Assembly: GCF_900113185.1 (NCBI RefSeq)
Contig: NZ_FOZD01000001.1
Location: 2,480,001-2,544,000, forward strand
DNA: 64,000 bases
Direction: 5' to 3'
DNA from: Agromyces sp. CF514
GTDB taxonomy: Bacteria > Actinomycetota > Actinomycetes > Actinomycetales > Microbacteriaceae
Position 1 is the stretch's first letter. Every line of letters begins with the position of its first letter. Under the pieces are notes generated by a model that was given only the letters and a program-made list of their open reading frames with translations, was not told where the DNA came from and ran no database searches. Position numbers and translations under genes: made by a program. Positions 34,400 to 42,544 of the stretch are shown piece after piece.

Positions 34400-35938
34400 G
34401 TGCCCGCCCCGAGACCGTTGATGCCGCTGTGGGCGGCCGTCGTCGCCGCCGTCGCCGGCGGCCTGATCTACGACCTCGGGTTCCCGGGCGTCTCGTGGTG
34501 GCCGCTCGCGTTCGTCGGCATCGCGCTCGCGCTCCTGAGCCTCATCGGCCGTTCGACGTGGGCTGCCCTGCTCGTCGGCTTCGCGTTCGGCCTCGCCTTC
34601 TACCTGCAGCAGGTCTCGTGGACGGCCCTCTACCTCGGACCGGTCCCGTGGCTCGCGCTCTCGGTGCTCGAGTCCGCCTTCGTCGCGGGCGGCGCCGTGC
34701 TCATCACGCTCGCGTATCGCTGGGTTCCGCGGGCCAGCGACGCGCGCTGGGTGCGCCTGTACGTGCTCCCGGCGCTCGTCGCGGGACTCTGGTGCCTCCG
34801 CGAGGCGGTCGTCGGATCGTTCCCGTACGGCGGGTTCCCCTGGGGACGTGCGGCGCTCAGCCAGTCCGAGAGCCCGTTCGCCGAGGTCGTCTCGTGGGCC
34901 GGCAGCACCGGCCTCGGTTTCGTCATGGTCTTCCTCGTGGCCGCGATCGTGGAGTGGGTGCGCGCGGCCGGCTGGCGCGACCTGCGTACGGCGATCCCCG
35001 TGGTGGCCGTCGCGCTCGTCGCGTTGCTCGTGCCCCAATGGCAGACGACGGATGCCGGCACGCTGCGCGTGGCCAGCGTGCAGGGCAACGGACCTGCGGG
35101 CTACTTCGACGAGCGCGAGCAGGGCGACGTGCTGCTCGCCCAGCTCGAGGCCACCGAGCCCGTGCTCGACGAGCCGGGCATCGACGTGCTGCTCTGGCCC
35201 GAGGGCGGTTCGGACATCGACCCGCTCCGATCCGATCGCGTGGCACGGGTCTTCGACCGGCTGAGCGACGACCTCGACGCGCCCGTGCTGCTGAACACCG
35301 TGACGGTCGAGGGCGACGACGAGGCGAGCGCGCAGTACTTCAACACGTCGATGCTGTGGCGTTCAGGCGAAGGCGCCGTCGCGACCTATGACAAGCGCCA
35401 CCCGGTGCCGTTCGGCGAGTACATCCCCGATCGCGACTTCTGGTACGCGCTCGCGCCCGACCTGATCGGACTCGTCCAGCGCGGATACACGCCCGGCACC
35501 AACCCGCCGGTGTTCGACCTCGGCGACGCGGTGACCGGACTCGCGATCTGCTTCGACGTCATCTACGACGACCTCATCTGGGAGGGCATCGACGACGGCG
35601 CGCAGGTGTTCATGTTCCAGACGAACAACGCCGACTTCCGGGGAACCGACGAGAACGAGCAACAGCTCGCGATCGCCAGGCTCCGCGCGATCGAGACGGG
35701 TCGGTCGGTCGTGAACATCTCGACGGTCGGCACGAGTCAGGTGATCGACCCGGCCGGGCGCACCATCGATTCGCTTCCGGCGTACGAGCCCGGCGCGATG
35801 GTGACCGACGTCGCGCTGCGCGACGGGCGCACGCCCGCGGTCGTGCTCGGGCAGTGGGTGCCGTGGTTCGTCGTCGGCGGTGCCGTGCTCGGTCTCCTCG
35901 CAGCGGGCGTACTCGCACGCCGACGCGACCGCGGCTGA
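34400..35938 (+). CDS. lnt: apolipoprotein N-acyltransferase
   Basis: A 512-residue protein with six N-terminal membrane spans, a nitrilase-like periplasmic domain and one C-terminal span. The catalytic triad is readable: Glu in LLWPEGGSD (about residue 269), Lys in ATYDKRHPVPFGEYIP and Cys in LAICFDVIYDD (about 384). It transfers a third acyl chain onto the N-terminal cysteine of lipoproteins, such as the FKBP protein and CtaC here. In mycobacteria it is fused or linked to the Ppm1 mannosyltransferase, which is absent from this locus. Confidence 0.94.
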   Translation: MPAPRPLMPLWAAVVAAVAGGLIYDLGFPGVSWWPLAFVGIALALLSLIGRSTWAALLVGFAFGLAFYLQQVSWTALYLGPVPWLALSVLESAFVAGGAVLITLAYRWVPRASDARWVRLYVLPALVAGLWCLREAVVGSFPYGGFPWGRAALSQSESPFAEVVSWAGSTGLGFVMVFLVAAIVEWVRAAGWRDLRTAIPVVAVALVALLVPQWQTTDAGTLRVASVQGNGPAGYFDEREQGDVLLAQLEATEPVLDEPGIDVLLWPEGGSDIDPLRSDRVARVFDRLSDDLDAPVLLNTVTVEGDDEASAQYFNTSMLWRSGEGAVATYDKRHPVPFGEYIPDRDFWYALAPDLIGLVQRGYTPGTNPPVFDLGDAVTGLAICFDVIYDDLIWEGIDDGAQVFMFQTNNADFRGTDENEQQLAIARLRAIETGRSVVNISTVGTSQVIDPAGRTIDSLPAYEPGAMVTDVALRDGRTPAVVLGQWVPWFVVGGAVLGLLAAGVLARRRDRG

Positions 35939-35969
35939 CCTCGGCGACGCGTCGCCGCCGAAACCACGA

Positions 35970-35995
35970 ACGCCGCCTCCGAAGGGAGACGGCGT
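35970..35995. terminator. hairpin between convergent lnt and rbpA
   Basis: ACGCCG-C-CTCC pairs with GGAG-A-CGGCGT around a GAAG loop, 11 bp with one mismatch. It could end transcription from both sides. Confidence 0.6.
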
Positions 35996-36015
35996 CGATG
36001 GATGGTGCAGCGCGA

Positions 36016-36378
36016 CTAGGCGCTCTGCTTCTGCCCGCGGCGCGCACGGAGGAACGCGAGGCGCTCCTCGAGCAGCTCTTCGAGCTCGGCGCGGGTACGG
36101 CGCTCGAGCAGCATGTCCCAGTGGGTGCGGGCGACCTTCTCGCCCGAACGGTCGATCTCGACCGGCTTCGAGTCGACGAGGAGCACTGCGGACGCGCCGC
36201 AGTTGCGGCACTCCCACTCCTCGGGAGTCTCGGCCTCGGTCGAGAAGATCATGACCGTCTCGTGGTTGCATGCCTCGCAGCGGTACGTGTACTGCGCGCG
36301 GTCTGCGAAGATCACGCCGTCTTCACTTTGCAGGCTCTGAGCGCCGATGCGCATGCCTCGTAGGCTCCGGTCCGCCAT
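36016..36378 (-). CDS. rbpA: RNA polymerase-binding protein RbpA
   Basis: A 120-residue protein nearly colinear with RbpA. The N-terminal tail begins MADRSLRGMRIGAQSLQ, the core domain has CEAC and CRNC (a four-cysteine zinc site as in Streptomyces), and the C-terminal sigma-interaction domain follows (SGEKVARTHWDMLLERRT, ELEELLEERL). It stabilises holoenzyme with the primary sigma factor and open complexes, and it affects rifampicin tolerance. AGGAG lies 7 nt before the ATG. An unusually AT-rich stretch (36400-36412) upstream probably carries the -10. Confidence 0.96.
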   Translation of the reverse strand: MADRSLRGMRIGAQSLQSEDGVIFADRAQYTYRCEACNHETVMIFSTEAETPEEWECRNCGASAVLLVDSKPVEIDRSGEKVARTHWDMLLERRTRAELEELLEERLAFLRARRGQKQSA

Positions 36379-36463
36379 GGCGTACTCCTCTCGATCGTCT
36401 ATAGGTATAAACGATCAAGCTGTGCGTTCCCCTTCCGGAGGCTGGGTGAATCCCGGGGAATTC

Positions 36464-37219
36464 TCAGTTTCGGCGGGCGACCACCGCGACGGCGAGGTCC
36501 GCACGGTCGCTCACGAGGCCGTCGATGCCGACATCGAGCAGGCGTTCCATGTCGGCCGGATCATTCACGGTCCACACGTGCACCTCGGCTCCGGCCGCAT
36601 GCACGACCTTCGCGAATCGCCGGGAGACGATGCGCACGGGGCCGAAGCGCTCGGGCACCTGCAACGCGACCGCGCCGCGGAGCGCCCGTCGTACGAGCGA
36701 GGGGGAGCCGAGCCAGGTCGCCAGCAGCGCGCCGATCACGCCGGCCTGGCCCACCGAGGTCGCGACGCCGGGCACGAGTTCGGCGAGACGACGGCGTCGT
36801 GCATCGGAGAAGCTCGTCAGCAGCACCCGATCGGATGCCGCGGCCGAACGGATCACCTCGGCGACGGGCAGCACCGCCTCGGCCACCTTGACGTCGATGT
36901 TGAACCGTGCTCGGGGAAAGCGCTCGAGTGCCTCGGCCAGGGTGCAGAAGGTCTGCCCGAAGCCGAGGTCGACGGCCGTGAGCTCGGGCATGGTCAGGTC
37001 GGCCACCACGGCCGAGGTGCCGGCGACACGATCGATCGTCGCGTCGTGGGCGATGACGACGACGCCGTCGCGTGTCAGTCGCACGTCGGTCTCGAGGTAC
37101 GCGGCGCCGGCCGCCAGCGCGAGCTCGAAGGCGAGCAGCGTGTTCTCGGGGGCCTCCAGCGCGAGGCCGCGGTGTGCGAACACCCGCGGCCTCGGCGCAT
37201 CGAGGTAGTGCGACGCCAC
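36464..37219 (-). CDS. glycerophosphodiester phosphodiesterase
   Basis: A 251-residue TIM-barrel GDPD protein. The catalytic residues are seen in VFAHRGLALEAPENTL (HRG and ENT), YLETDVRLTRDG and VIAHDATIDR. C-terminal strands VHVWTVNDPADMERLLDVGIDGLVSDRADL complete the fold. It hydrolyses glycerophosphodiesters to glycerol-3-phosphate and an alcohol, which feeds the glycerol pathway. The GTG at 37219, 8 nt after the SPFH gene stop, is the likeliest start but has a poor ribosome site. Confidence 0.88.
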   Translation of the reverse strand: MASHYLDAPRPRVFAHRGLALEAPENTLLAFELALAAGAAYLETDVRLTRDGVVVIAHDATIDRVAGTSAVVADLTMPELTAVDLGFGQTFCTLAEALERFPRARFNIDVKVAEAVLPVAEVIRSAAASDRVLLTSFSDARRRRLAELVPGVATSVGQAGVIGALLATWLGSPSLVRRALRGAVALQVPERFGPVRIVSRRFAKVVHAAGAEVHVWTVNDPADMERLLDVGIDGLVSDRADLAVAVVARRN

Positions 37220-37227
37220 CGTCGCCG

Positions 37228-38178
37228 TCAGCTGCGACCGAACGAGGTCGTGCCGCTCGCGCCGGGCACCCCGCCGGCATCGGGAGCGGTGGGACCCGCG
37301 GGCGGCGTGAACGCCTTGCCGATGCCCTTCAGCGCTTCGGTCAGCTCGCTCGGGATGATCCAGAGCTTGTTGGCCTGCCCCTCGGCGAGCTGGGGGAGCA
37401 TCTGCAGGTACTGGTACCCGAGCAGCTTGGGGTCGGGGTCGCCCTTGTGGATGGCGTCGAAGACCGTGAGGATCGCCTCGGCCTCGCCCTGTGCGCGGAG
37501 CACAGCGGCCTTGGCGTCGCCCTCCGCCTGCAGGATCGCGGCCTGCCGCTGACCCTCTGCCGTGAGGATCGCCGACTGCTTCGTGCCCTCTGCCGTGAGG
37601 ATCAGCGCGCGACGATCGCGCTCGGCGCGCATCTGCTTCTCCATCGAGTCCTGGATCGAGAGGGGCGGGTCGATCGCCTTGAGCTCGACGCGCGAGACGC
37701 GGATGCCCCACTTGCCCGTGGCCTCGTCGAGCACCACGCGCAGCTGGCCGTTGATGTTGTCGCGCGAGGTCAGTGCCTCTTCGAGGTTCAGCCCGCCGAC
37801 GACGTTGCGGAGGGTCGTGGTCGTGAGCTGCTCGACGGCACCCAGGTAGTTCGCGATCTCGTAGGTCGCAGCGCGCGCGTCGGTCACCTGGAAGTACACG
37901 ACCGTGTCGATCGAGACGACGAGGTTGTCTTCGGTGATCACCGGCTGCGGCGGGAACGAGACGACCGTCTCGCGCATGTCCACGAGCGGGCGCAGCCGGT
38001 CGATGAACGGCACGAGGAGGTTCAGGCCCGGCGTGAGCGTCTTGTGGTAGCGACCCAGCCGTTCGACGACGCCCGCATAGGCCTGCGGCACGATGCGGAT
38101 CGACCGCGCGATCACCACGATCACGAAGATGACGATCGCGACGACGATGACCGTCGAGATCACCGATGCGACATTCAC
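37228..38178 (-). CDS. SPFH/band 7 (stomatin/prohibitin-like) membrane protein
   Basis: A 316-residue protein with one N-terminal membrane helix (residues 5-27) and an SPFH domain (IVPQAYAGVVERLGRYHKTL, PGLNLLVPFIDRL, DTVVYFQVTDARAATYEIANY). A long Ala/Glu-rich helix then covers the AEGEAEA-type repeats, and a Pro/Gly tail ends the protein. Paired with NfeD it should form ring-like scaffolds in lipid microdomains. The GTG overlaps the NfeD stop by 4 nt, so the two are translationally coupled. Confidence 0.92.
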   Translation of the reverse strand: MNVASVISTVIVVAIVIFVIVVIARSIRIVPQAYAGVVERLGRYHKTLTPGLNLLVPFIDRLRPLVDMRETVVSFPPQPVITEDNLVVSIDTVVYFQVTDARAATYEIANYLGAVEQLTTTTLRNVVGGLNLEEALTSRDNINGQLRVVLDEATGKWGIRVSRVELKAIDPPLSIQDSMEKQMRAERDRRALILTAEGTKQSAILTAEGQRQAAILQAEGDAKAAVLRAQGEAEAILTVFDAIHKGDPDPKLLGYQYLQMLPQLAEGQANKLWIIPSELTEALKGIGKAFTPPAGPTAPDAGGVPGASGTTSFGRS

Positions 38179-38648
38179 TGGGGAGTGCTCCTCTCGAGCG
38201 GCACGACGACGGCGGTCGCGCCATCGATGCCCGTGACGAGCACACGCTCGCCGACCGCGACATCGGCCTGTTCGGTGATGGGGGAGAGGCGTGCCGTCCA
38301 CACCTCGCCGTTCTGCAGGCGCACCTGGCCGCCAACGGGGCTCACGGTGCGCACGACGCTGCCGTCGACGCCGATGAGCGCGTCGATGTTGCTGCGGGCC
38401 GGATCGGCTCCGCGCTGCAGGGCCCTGAGCAACGAGGGCCGCAACGTGAGGATGAGGCCGATCGCCACCACCGCGGCGACCACGAACTGCGCCCACCACG
38501 GAATGCCGAAGAGCCCGGAGAGGAGCCCCGCGACGCTGCCGAGCGCGAGCATCAGGAACGTCATCTCGAGCGTGAACACCTCGATCGTGGCGAAGACGAG
38601 GATGAGCACCAACCAGGCGATCCACGCGTACTGGGTGAGCACATCCAC
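38175..38648 (-). CDS. NfeD-family membrane protein
   Basis: A 157-residue short NfeD: membrane spans in residues 5-70 (AWIAWLVLILVFATIEVFTLEMTFLMLALG) and a C-terminal OB fold (DALIGVDGSVVRTVSPVGGQVRLQNGEVWTA). It lacks the ClpP-like protease part of long NfeD proteins. NfeD partners with SPFH proteins, here the coupled downstream gene. The GTG at 38648 has AAGGAG 6 nt upstream. Confidence 0.9.
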   Translation of the reverse strand: MDVLTQYAWIAWLVLILVFATIEVFTLEMTFLMLALGSVAGLLSGLFGIPWWAQFVVAAVVAIGLILTLRPSLLRALQRGADPARSNIDALIGVDGSVVRTVSPVGGQVRLQNGEVWTARLSPITEQADVAVGERVLVTGIDGATAVVVPLERSTPQ

Positions 38649-38781
38649 TTCGTTCTCCTTCGCACGGGCCCCACCTTCGAAACTAGCAGGGCGAGGGATG
38701 CCACGGGGGAGTTGATATCCTCGGTGCGGCGCTACGCCGCGGACCGCACGGTCCGATCCGACCTCCCGAGGAGCCTCGAAC

Positions 38782-39549
38782 GTGACCAACCCACTCGCCC
38801 CTGGATCCCTGACCGGCAAGGTCGCTCTCGTGACGGGTTCGTCGCGCGGAATCGGCGCCGACACCGCCAAGTACCTCGCGGGCGCCGGCGCTGCCGTCGT
38901 CATCAACTACCGCAGCAAGGCTCCGCGCGCCGAGAAGGTCGTCGCCGAGATCGCCACCGCGGGAGGCCGGGCGATCGCCGTGGGCGCAGACCTCACCGAC
39001 GCGGCATCCGTGACCGCCATGTTCGAGCAGGCCGTGGCCGCCTTCGGCCCGGTCGACGTGCTCGTGCTGAACGCCTCCGGCGGCATGGAGACCGGCATGG
39101 GCGAGGACTACGCCATGCGCCTGAACCGCGATGCGCAGGTCAACGTCGTCGACAACGCACTGCCGCACCTCGCCGAGGGCGCACGCATCGTCTTCGTGAC
39201 GAGCCACCAGGCGCACTTCATCCGCACGACGCCGACCATGGCCGAGTACGTGCCCGTCGCCCTGTCGAAGCGCGCCGGCGAAGACGCGCTCCGCGCCAAG
39301 CTCCCCGAGTTCGAGGCAGCGGGCGTCGAGTTCGTGGTCGTGTCCGGAGACATGATCGAAGGCACCATCACGGCGACGCTGCTCGAGCGCGCGAACCCCG
39401 GTGCGATCGCCGCCCGCAAGGAGGACGCGGGCAAGCTCTACAACGTGGCCGAGTTCGCGGCAGAGGTCGCGGCCGCGGCGGTCGACCAGATCCCCGCCGA
39501 CCACACGCGCTACGTCGGCGACACCTCGGGTTTCGCACCCGAGGCCTGA
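38782..39549 (+). CDS. SDR-family oxidoreductase with displaced YxxxK motif
   Basis: A 255-residue SDR. The cofactor loop VTGSSRGIGADTA and LNASGG are canonical. Where Tyr-x3-Lys is expected, the sequence reads EYVPVALSK, which puts Lys seven residues after Tyr. The order Ser (TSHQAH), Tyr, Lys is kept. Whether it is an active oxidoreductase is unclear. The start is GTG at 38782. It is divergent from the NfeD operon with a 133-nt spacer and ends in a strong terminator. Confidence 0.87.
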   Translation: MTNPLAPGSLTGKVALVTGSSRGIGADTAKYLAGAGAAVVINYRSKAPRAEKVVAEIATAGGRAIAVGADLTDAASVTAMFEQAVAAFGPVDVLVLNASGGMETGMGEDYAMRLNRDAQVNVVDNALPHLAEGARIVFVTSHQAHFIRTTPTMAEYVPVALSKRAGEDALRAKLPEFEAAGVEFVVVSGDMIEGTITATLLERANPGAIAARKEDAGKLYNVAEFAAEVAAAAVDQIPADHTRYVGDTSGFAPEA

Positions 39550-39563
39550 ACCCGCCACGAGAG

Positions 39564-39604
39564 AGGCCCGGCCGCGAAGCGCATGCGCGTTCGCGACCGG
39601 GCCT
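39564..39604. terminator. bidirectional hairpin between the SDR and HdeD-like genes
   Basis: AGGCCCGG-C-CGCGAA pairs with TTCGCG-A-CCGGGCCT around an 11-nt loop. It lies 15 nt after the SDR stop and 21 nt from the convergent gene. Confidence 0.75.
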
Positions 39605-39624
39605 CCGTCGTCGGATCCGAGGTG

Positions 39625-40233
39625 CTAGGCCACCGCGGCAGCCGCTCCACGACCGAACCGGAACGCGCGGACGATCTGGATGAGGCCGAGCACGATCAGG
39701 GCGATGCCGAGGATCCACCAGAGCACCACCACGTACAGCGGGCTGAAGAGCAGCACGATGCCGGCGAGGATGCTGAGCAGGCCGAAGAAGATCGCCCAGC
39801 CGCGCGACGGCGCGTCGCCCGACTGCACGAGCGCGACGATCCCCTCGATGATCCACAGGACGCCGATCAGGATGCCGAGGAAGATCGCGAGCGCCGTCGC
39901 CGCCCCCTGCGCATTGGCCAGGGCGAGCACGCCGCCGATGATGAAGAGCACGCCGAGGATGATGTCGAGCGTTCTCGCACCGCCCGAGATCCCGCGGGAG
40001 AAGATGCCGAGGCCCAGGTACGCGATGCCCGCGATGATCAGGTAGATCGCGATGAGGTAGACGAACGCGATGGCGGACTTCTCGGGCCAGAACGTGATGA
40101 AGATGCCGATGATGAGCGCGACGGCGCCCGAGACGCCGAGCGCCGTGCGCACCGTGTTGATGCCCGACTTCGACAGGTTCTCGGAATCGAGCGAAAATGC
40201 CGCGAAGACCGCGGACTGCTGTGGCGACGACAT
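39625..40233 (-). CDS. HdeD-family (DUF308) membrane protein
   Basis: A 202-residue protein with six predicted membrane helices in three DUF308-type pairs (ALGVSGAVALIIGIFITFWP, TLDIILGVLFIIGGVLALANAQ, WAIFFGLLSILAGIVLLFSP). HdeD in E. coli is linked to acid resistance, but homologues elsewhere have no proven role. AAAGGA precedes the ATG. It is monocistronic. Confidence 0.88.
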   Translation of the reverse strand: MSSPQQSAVFAAFSLDSENLSKSGINTVRTALGVSGAVALIIGIFITFWPEKSAIAFVYLIAIYLIIAGIAYLGLGIFSRGISGGARTLDIILGVLFIIGGVLALANAQGAATALAIFLGILIGVLWIIEGIVALVQSGDAPSRGWAIFFGLLSILAGIVLLFSPLYVVVLWWILGIALIVLGLIQIVRAFRFGRGAAAAVA

Positions 40234-40402
40234 GGGGAATCCTTTCGATGGACGACAGGTGAGGCACGCTCAGCGTATTCCCAGATCCCGGCGCCGGCGC
40301 GGACGTGACGGCGAGTCTCGTCGATTGACGCCGCGTTTCGTCACGGCCGCGCCGAGGCATCCGTCGCCGTCCACAGGCGGGCCGGGGCGGTCGACGCTGT
40401 GG

Positions 40403-40408
40403 CAGGAT
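40403..40408 (+). promoter_or_regulatory. -10 hexamer CAGGAT, leaderless promoter of the small AraC gene
   Basis: CAGGAT ends 6 nt before GTG 40415. Confidence 0.4.
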
Positions 40409-40414
40409 CGGAAC

Positions 40415-40858
40415 GTGACCAGCGGTTCCGGGGGAGAGCAGCGGCTGCGCGACCTGGCGCTGCTGCGACGGGCCCGCGATCGCATCGACCGCGAGTACGC
40501 CCAGCCGTTGAACGTCGACGAGCTCGCGCGCGGAGTCAACATGTCGGCCGGGCACTTCAGCCGCCAGTTCAAGGCGGCCTACGGGGAGTCCGTCTACAGC
40601 TACCTGATGACCCGGCGCATCGAACGCGCCATGGCGCTGCTGCGCCGCGGCGACCTCAGCGTCACCGAGGTGTGCTTCGAGGTCGGGTGCTCGTCGCTCG
40701 GCACCTTCAGCACCCGGTTCACCGAGCTCGTCGGCGTCTCGCCGAGCGTCTACCGGCAGCAGCCCGACGGCATCTTCGAGGGCGTGCCCTCGGTGCTCGC
40801 CAAGCGGGTCGCGAGACCGGTCAGGAATCGAGAAGCGCCGACGACGCCTGCGCCGTAG
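40415..40858 (+). CDS. AraC-family transcriptional regulator (DNA-binding domain only)
   Basis: A 147-residue protein with the double HTH of AraC/XylS: LARGVNMSAGHFSRQFKAAYGESVYSYLMTRRIERA and TEVCFEVGCSSLGTFSTRFTELVGVSPSVYR. There is no separate sensory domain. Small AraC members of this form usually sit upstream of the VOC-fold gene, as here (9 nt gap), and probably regulate it. GTG start with no ribosome site. Confidence 0.9.
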   Translation: MTSGSGGEQRLRDLALLRRARDRIDREYAQPLNVDELARGVNMSAGHFSRQFKAAYGESVYSYLMTRRIERAMALLRRGDLSVTEVCFEVGCSSLGTFSTRFTELVGVSPSVYRQQPDGIFEGVPSVLAKRVARPVRNREAPTTPAP

Positions 40859-40861
40859 CGT
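40856..40861 (+). promoter_or_regulatory. -10 hexamer TAGCGT for the VOC gene, overlapping the AraC stop codon
   Basis: TAGCGT ends 6 nt before ATG 40868. TAG is the stop of the AraC gene. Confidence 0.4.
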
Positions 40862-40867
40862 GGCGGC

Positions 40868-41278
40868 ATGGACATCACGATTCAGTACACGTTCCTCCCG
40901 CACACCGATGCCGAGGAGTCCCTGACGTTCTACCGGGACACGCTGGGCTTCGAGGTGCGCAACGACGTCGGATACGAGCAGATGCGGTGGATCACCGTCG
41001 GGCCCGCCGGCCAGCCCGAGACGTCGATCGTGCTCACGCCGCCCACGCCCGACCCCGGCACGACCGCCGACGAGCGCCGCATCGTCGCCGAGATGATGGC
41101 GAAGGGCACGTACGCGAGCATCGTGCTGTCGACGACCGACGTCGATGGCGCGTTCGAGCAGGTCGCCGCGAGCGGTGCCGAAGTCGCCCAGGAGCCGATC
41201 GACCAGCCCTACGGCGTGCGCGACTGCGCCTTCCGCGACCCCGCAGGCAACATGGTCCGCATCCAGCAGCCGAACTGA
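40868..41278 (+). CDS. VOC-superfamily (glyoxalase/bleomycin-resistance-like) protein
   Basis: A 136-residue protein with the paired beta-alpha-beta-beta-beta modules of the vicinal-oxygen-chelate fold: LPHTDAEESLTFYRDTLGFEVRND, and DVDGAFEQVAASGAEVAQEP followed by GVRDCAFRDPAGNMVRI. Family roles include glyoxalase, dioxygenase and antibiotic binding. The substrate is unknown. It follows the AraC-type regulator. Confidence 0.88.
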   Translation: MDITIQYTFLPHTDAEESLTFYRDTLGFEVRNDVGYEQMRWITVGPAGQPETSIVLTPPTPDPGTTADERRIVAEMMAKGTYASIVLSTTDVDGAFEQVAASGAEVAQEPIDQPYGVRDCAFRDPAGNMVRIQQPN

Positions 41279-41374
41279 TCGAATCGGATGCCGCCGGCAG
41301 GGCGTCCGTGACACGAGCCCGACGCCCTGCCATGCTGACCGTACGCATCGCAGTGCGCAACCGAGGAGGTCGCC

Positions 41375-41563
41375 ATGGAGTTCGTCATCGGATCGGTCGT
41401 CGTCGCGGCGATGCTCGTCGCGGGAACGACCATCGTCGTGCTACGCGAACGTCGCACCCGTCAGGCGCCGAGCGACGCCGATGCCTCGATGCCCGGCGAC
41501 CGCCTCAACAGCGAGGCGATCGCCGCGGCGCACGCAGCCGGAGCCTCGAAGCGGGCGTTCTAG
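41375..41563 (+). CDS. small single-span membrane protein of unknown function
   Basis: A 62-residue protein. One hydrophobic helix covers residues 3-23 (FVIGSVVVAAMLVAGTTIVV), followed by a short basic stretch (RERRTRQ) and a hydrophilic Ala/Ser-rich tail. The positive residues after the helix place the tail in the cytoplasm. A strong site (GAGGAGG) lies 6 nt before the ATG, which supports translation. I do not recognise a family. It lies 96 nt after the VOC gene and 21 nt before the kinase-like gene. Confidence 0.7.
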   Translation: MEFVIGSVVVAAMLVAGTTIVVLRERRTRQAPSDADASMPGDRLNSEAIAAAHAAGASKRAF

Positions 41564-41572
41564 CCGGCATGC

Positions 41573-41578
41573 CATGAT
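41573..41578 (+). promoter_or_regulatory. -10 hexamer CATGAT of the kinase-like gene
   Basis: CATGAT ends 6 nt before GTG 41585. Confidence 0.4.
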
Positions 41579-41584
41579 CGGGAC

Positions 41585-42403
41585 GTGCCAGACGTCCGAT
41601 TCGAGGCCTCCGAGCCCGAAGAGGCGCTGACCGGGGGCAACATGCAGGCGGTCGTGAGGGTCGGAGGCACCGTTCGCCGCATCGCAGGACCGTGGACCCC
41701 CGCCGTGCACGCGCTGCTCGACGTGCTGAAGGCCGGGGGAGTGGCGGAGGCGCCGCGCCCGCTCGGCCTCGACGAGTTCGGACGCGAGGTGCTGACCTAC
41801 CTGCCGGGCGCCGTCCTCGACGACGTCCCGGCGGCGGAGCGCTGGTCGACGTCGATGCTCGAGCAGGCCGGTGCGCTCCTGCGCCGCGTGCACGATGCGA
41901 GCACGGCACTCGAGCTCGACGACCTGACCTGGCGATCTCCGACGCGTGAACCGGTCGAGGTCGTCTGCCACAACGACTTCGCCCCGTACAACCTGCTCGT
42001 ACGGGGCGATCGGCTCACCGGCGTCATCGACTTCGACTTCGCGTCACCCGGGCCGCGCGTGCGCGACCTCGCCTACCTGGCGTATCGGATCGCGCCGTTC
42101 GCCGAGGACGCGCTCGACGAGAGTGCGACGACGCCCGACGAACGCCTCGCACGGCTGCGGCGCCTCATCGAGGCCTACGGCATCGCCTACGACACGGCGA
42201 CGGTGCTGCGCGCCGCCGCGGACCGACTCGTCGAGCTCGCCGTGTTCACCGACGCCCGTGCTGGAGAGACCGGGCGCGACGACCTTCCGCAGCATGCTGC
42301 GATGTACCGCCGGGACGCCGCTCGCCTGCACCGGCTCGTGATCGCGCAGGGAACCGGCGACCCGCCGCAGCAGCAGCCGGCAGGCGGTGAGTGCGGCGCG
42401 TGA
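41585..42403 (+). CDS. aminoglycoside phosphotransferase (APH)-fold kinase
   Basis: A 272-residue protein with the kinase core of the APH/choline kinase fold. The catalytic loop is HNDFAPYNLL (Asp about residue 131), then GVIDFDFASPGPRVRDLAYLAY with the metal-binding Asp. The N-terminal lobe (RFEASEPEEALTGGN, RRIAGPW) is short. Targets of relatives include aminoglycosides, choline and sugars, so resistance should not be assumed. GTG start directly after a -10 hexamer. Confidence 0.88.
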   Translation: MPDVRFEASEPEEALTGGNMQAVVRVGGTVRRIAGPWTPAVHALLDVLKAGGVAEAPRPLGLDEFGREVLTYLPGAVLDDVPAAERWSTSMLEQAGALLRRVHDASTALELDDLTWRSPTREPVEVVCHNDFAPYNLLVRGDRLTGVIDFDFASPGPRVRDLAYLAYRIAPFAEDALDESATTPDERLARLRRLIEAYGIAYDTATVLRAAADRLVELAVFTDARAGETGRDDLPQHAAMYRRDAARLHRLVIAQGTGDPPQQQPAGGECGA

Positions 42404-42544
42404 AGCGGATCGGATCCGACCGAATGCGCGAGTCGCGCCTCGCTCAGGGGTAGCCGTCCATCCGGTTGCGGGTCCGTCGCTCGGCCTCCTGCACCGCCTC
42501 GAGCCGGGTGGCTTCGGGTGCCGCCTGCTGCGGGTGCTGACCGA

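Noticed and set aside
36379..36460. SigR-type promoter upstream of rbpA
   Set aside because: GGGAAC and GTT are both present, but the 13-nt spacing does not fit the known GGAAT-N18-GTT layout.
41585..42403. Aminoglycoside resistance gene
   Set aside because: The APH fold includes many metabolic kinases, and there is no close resistance signature or mobile context.
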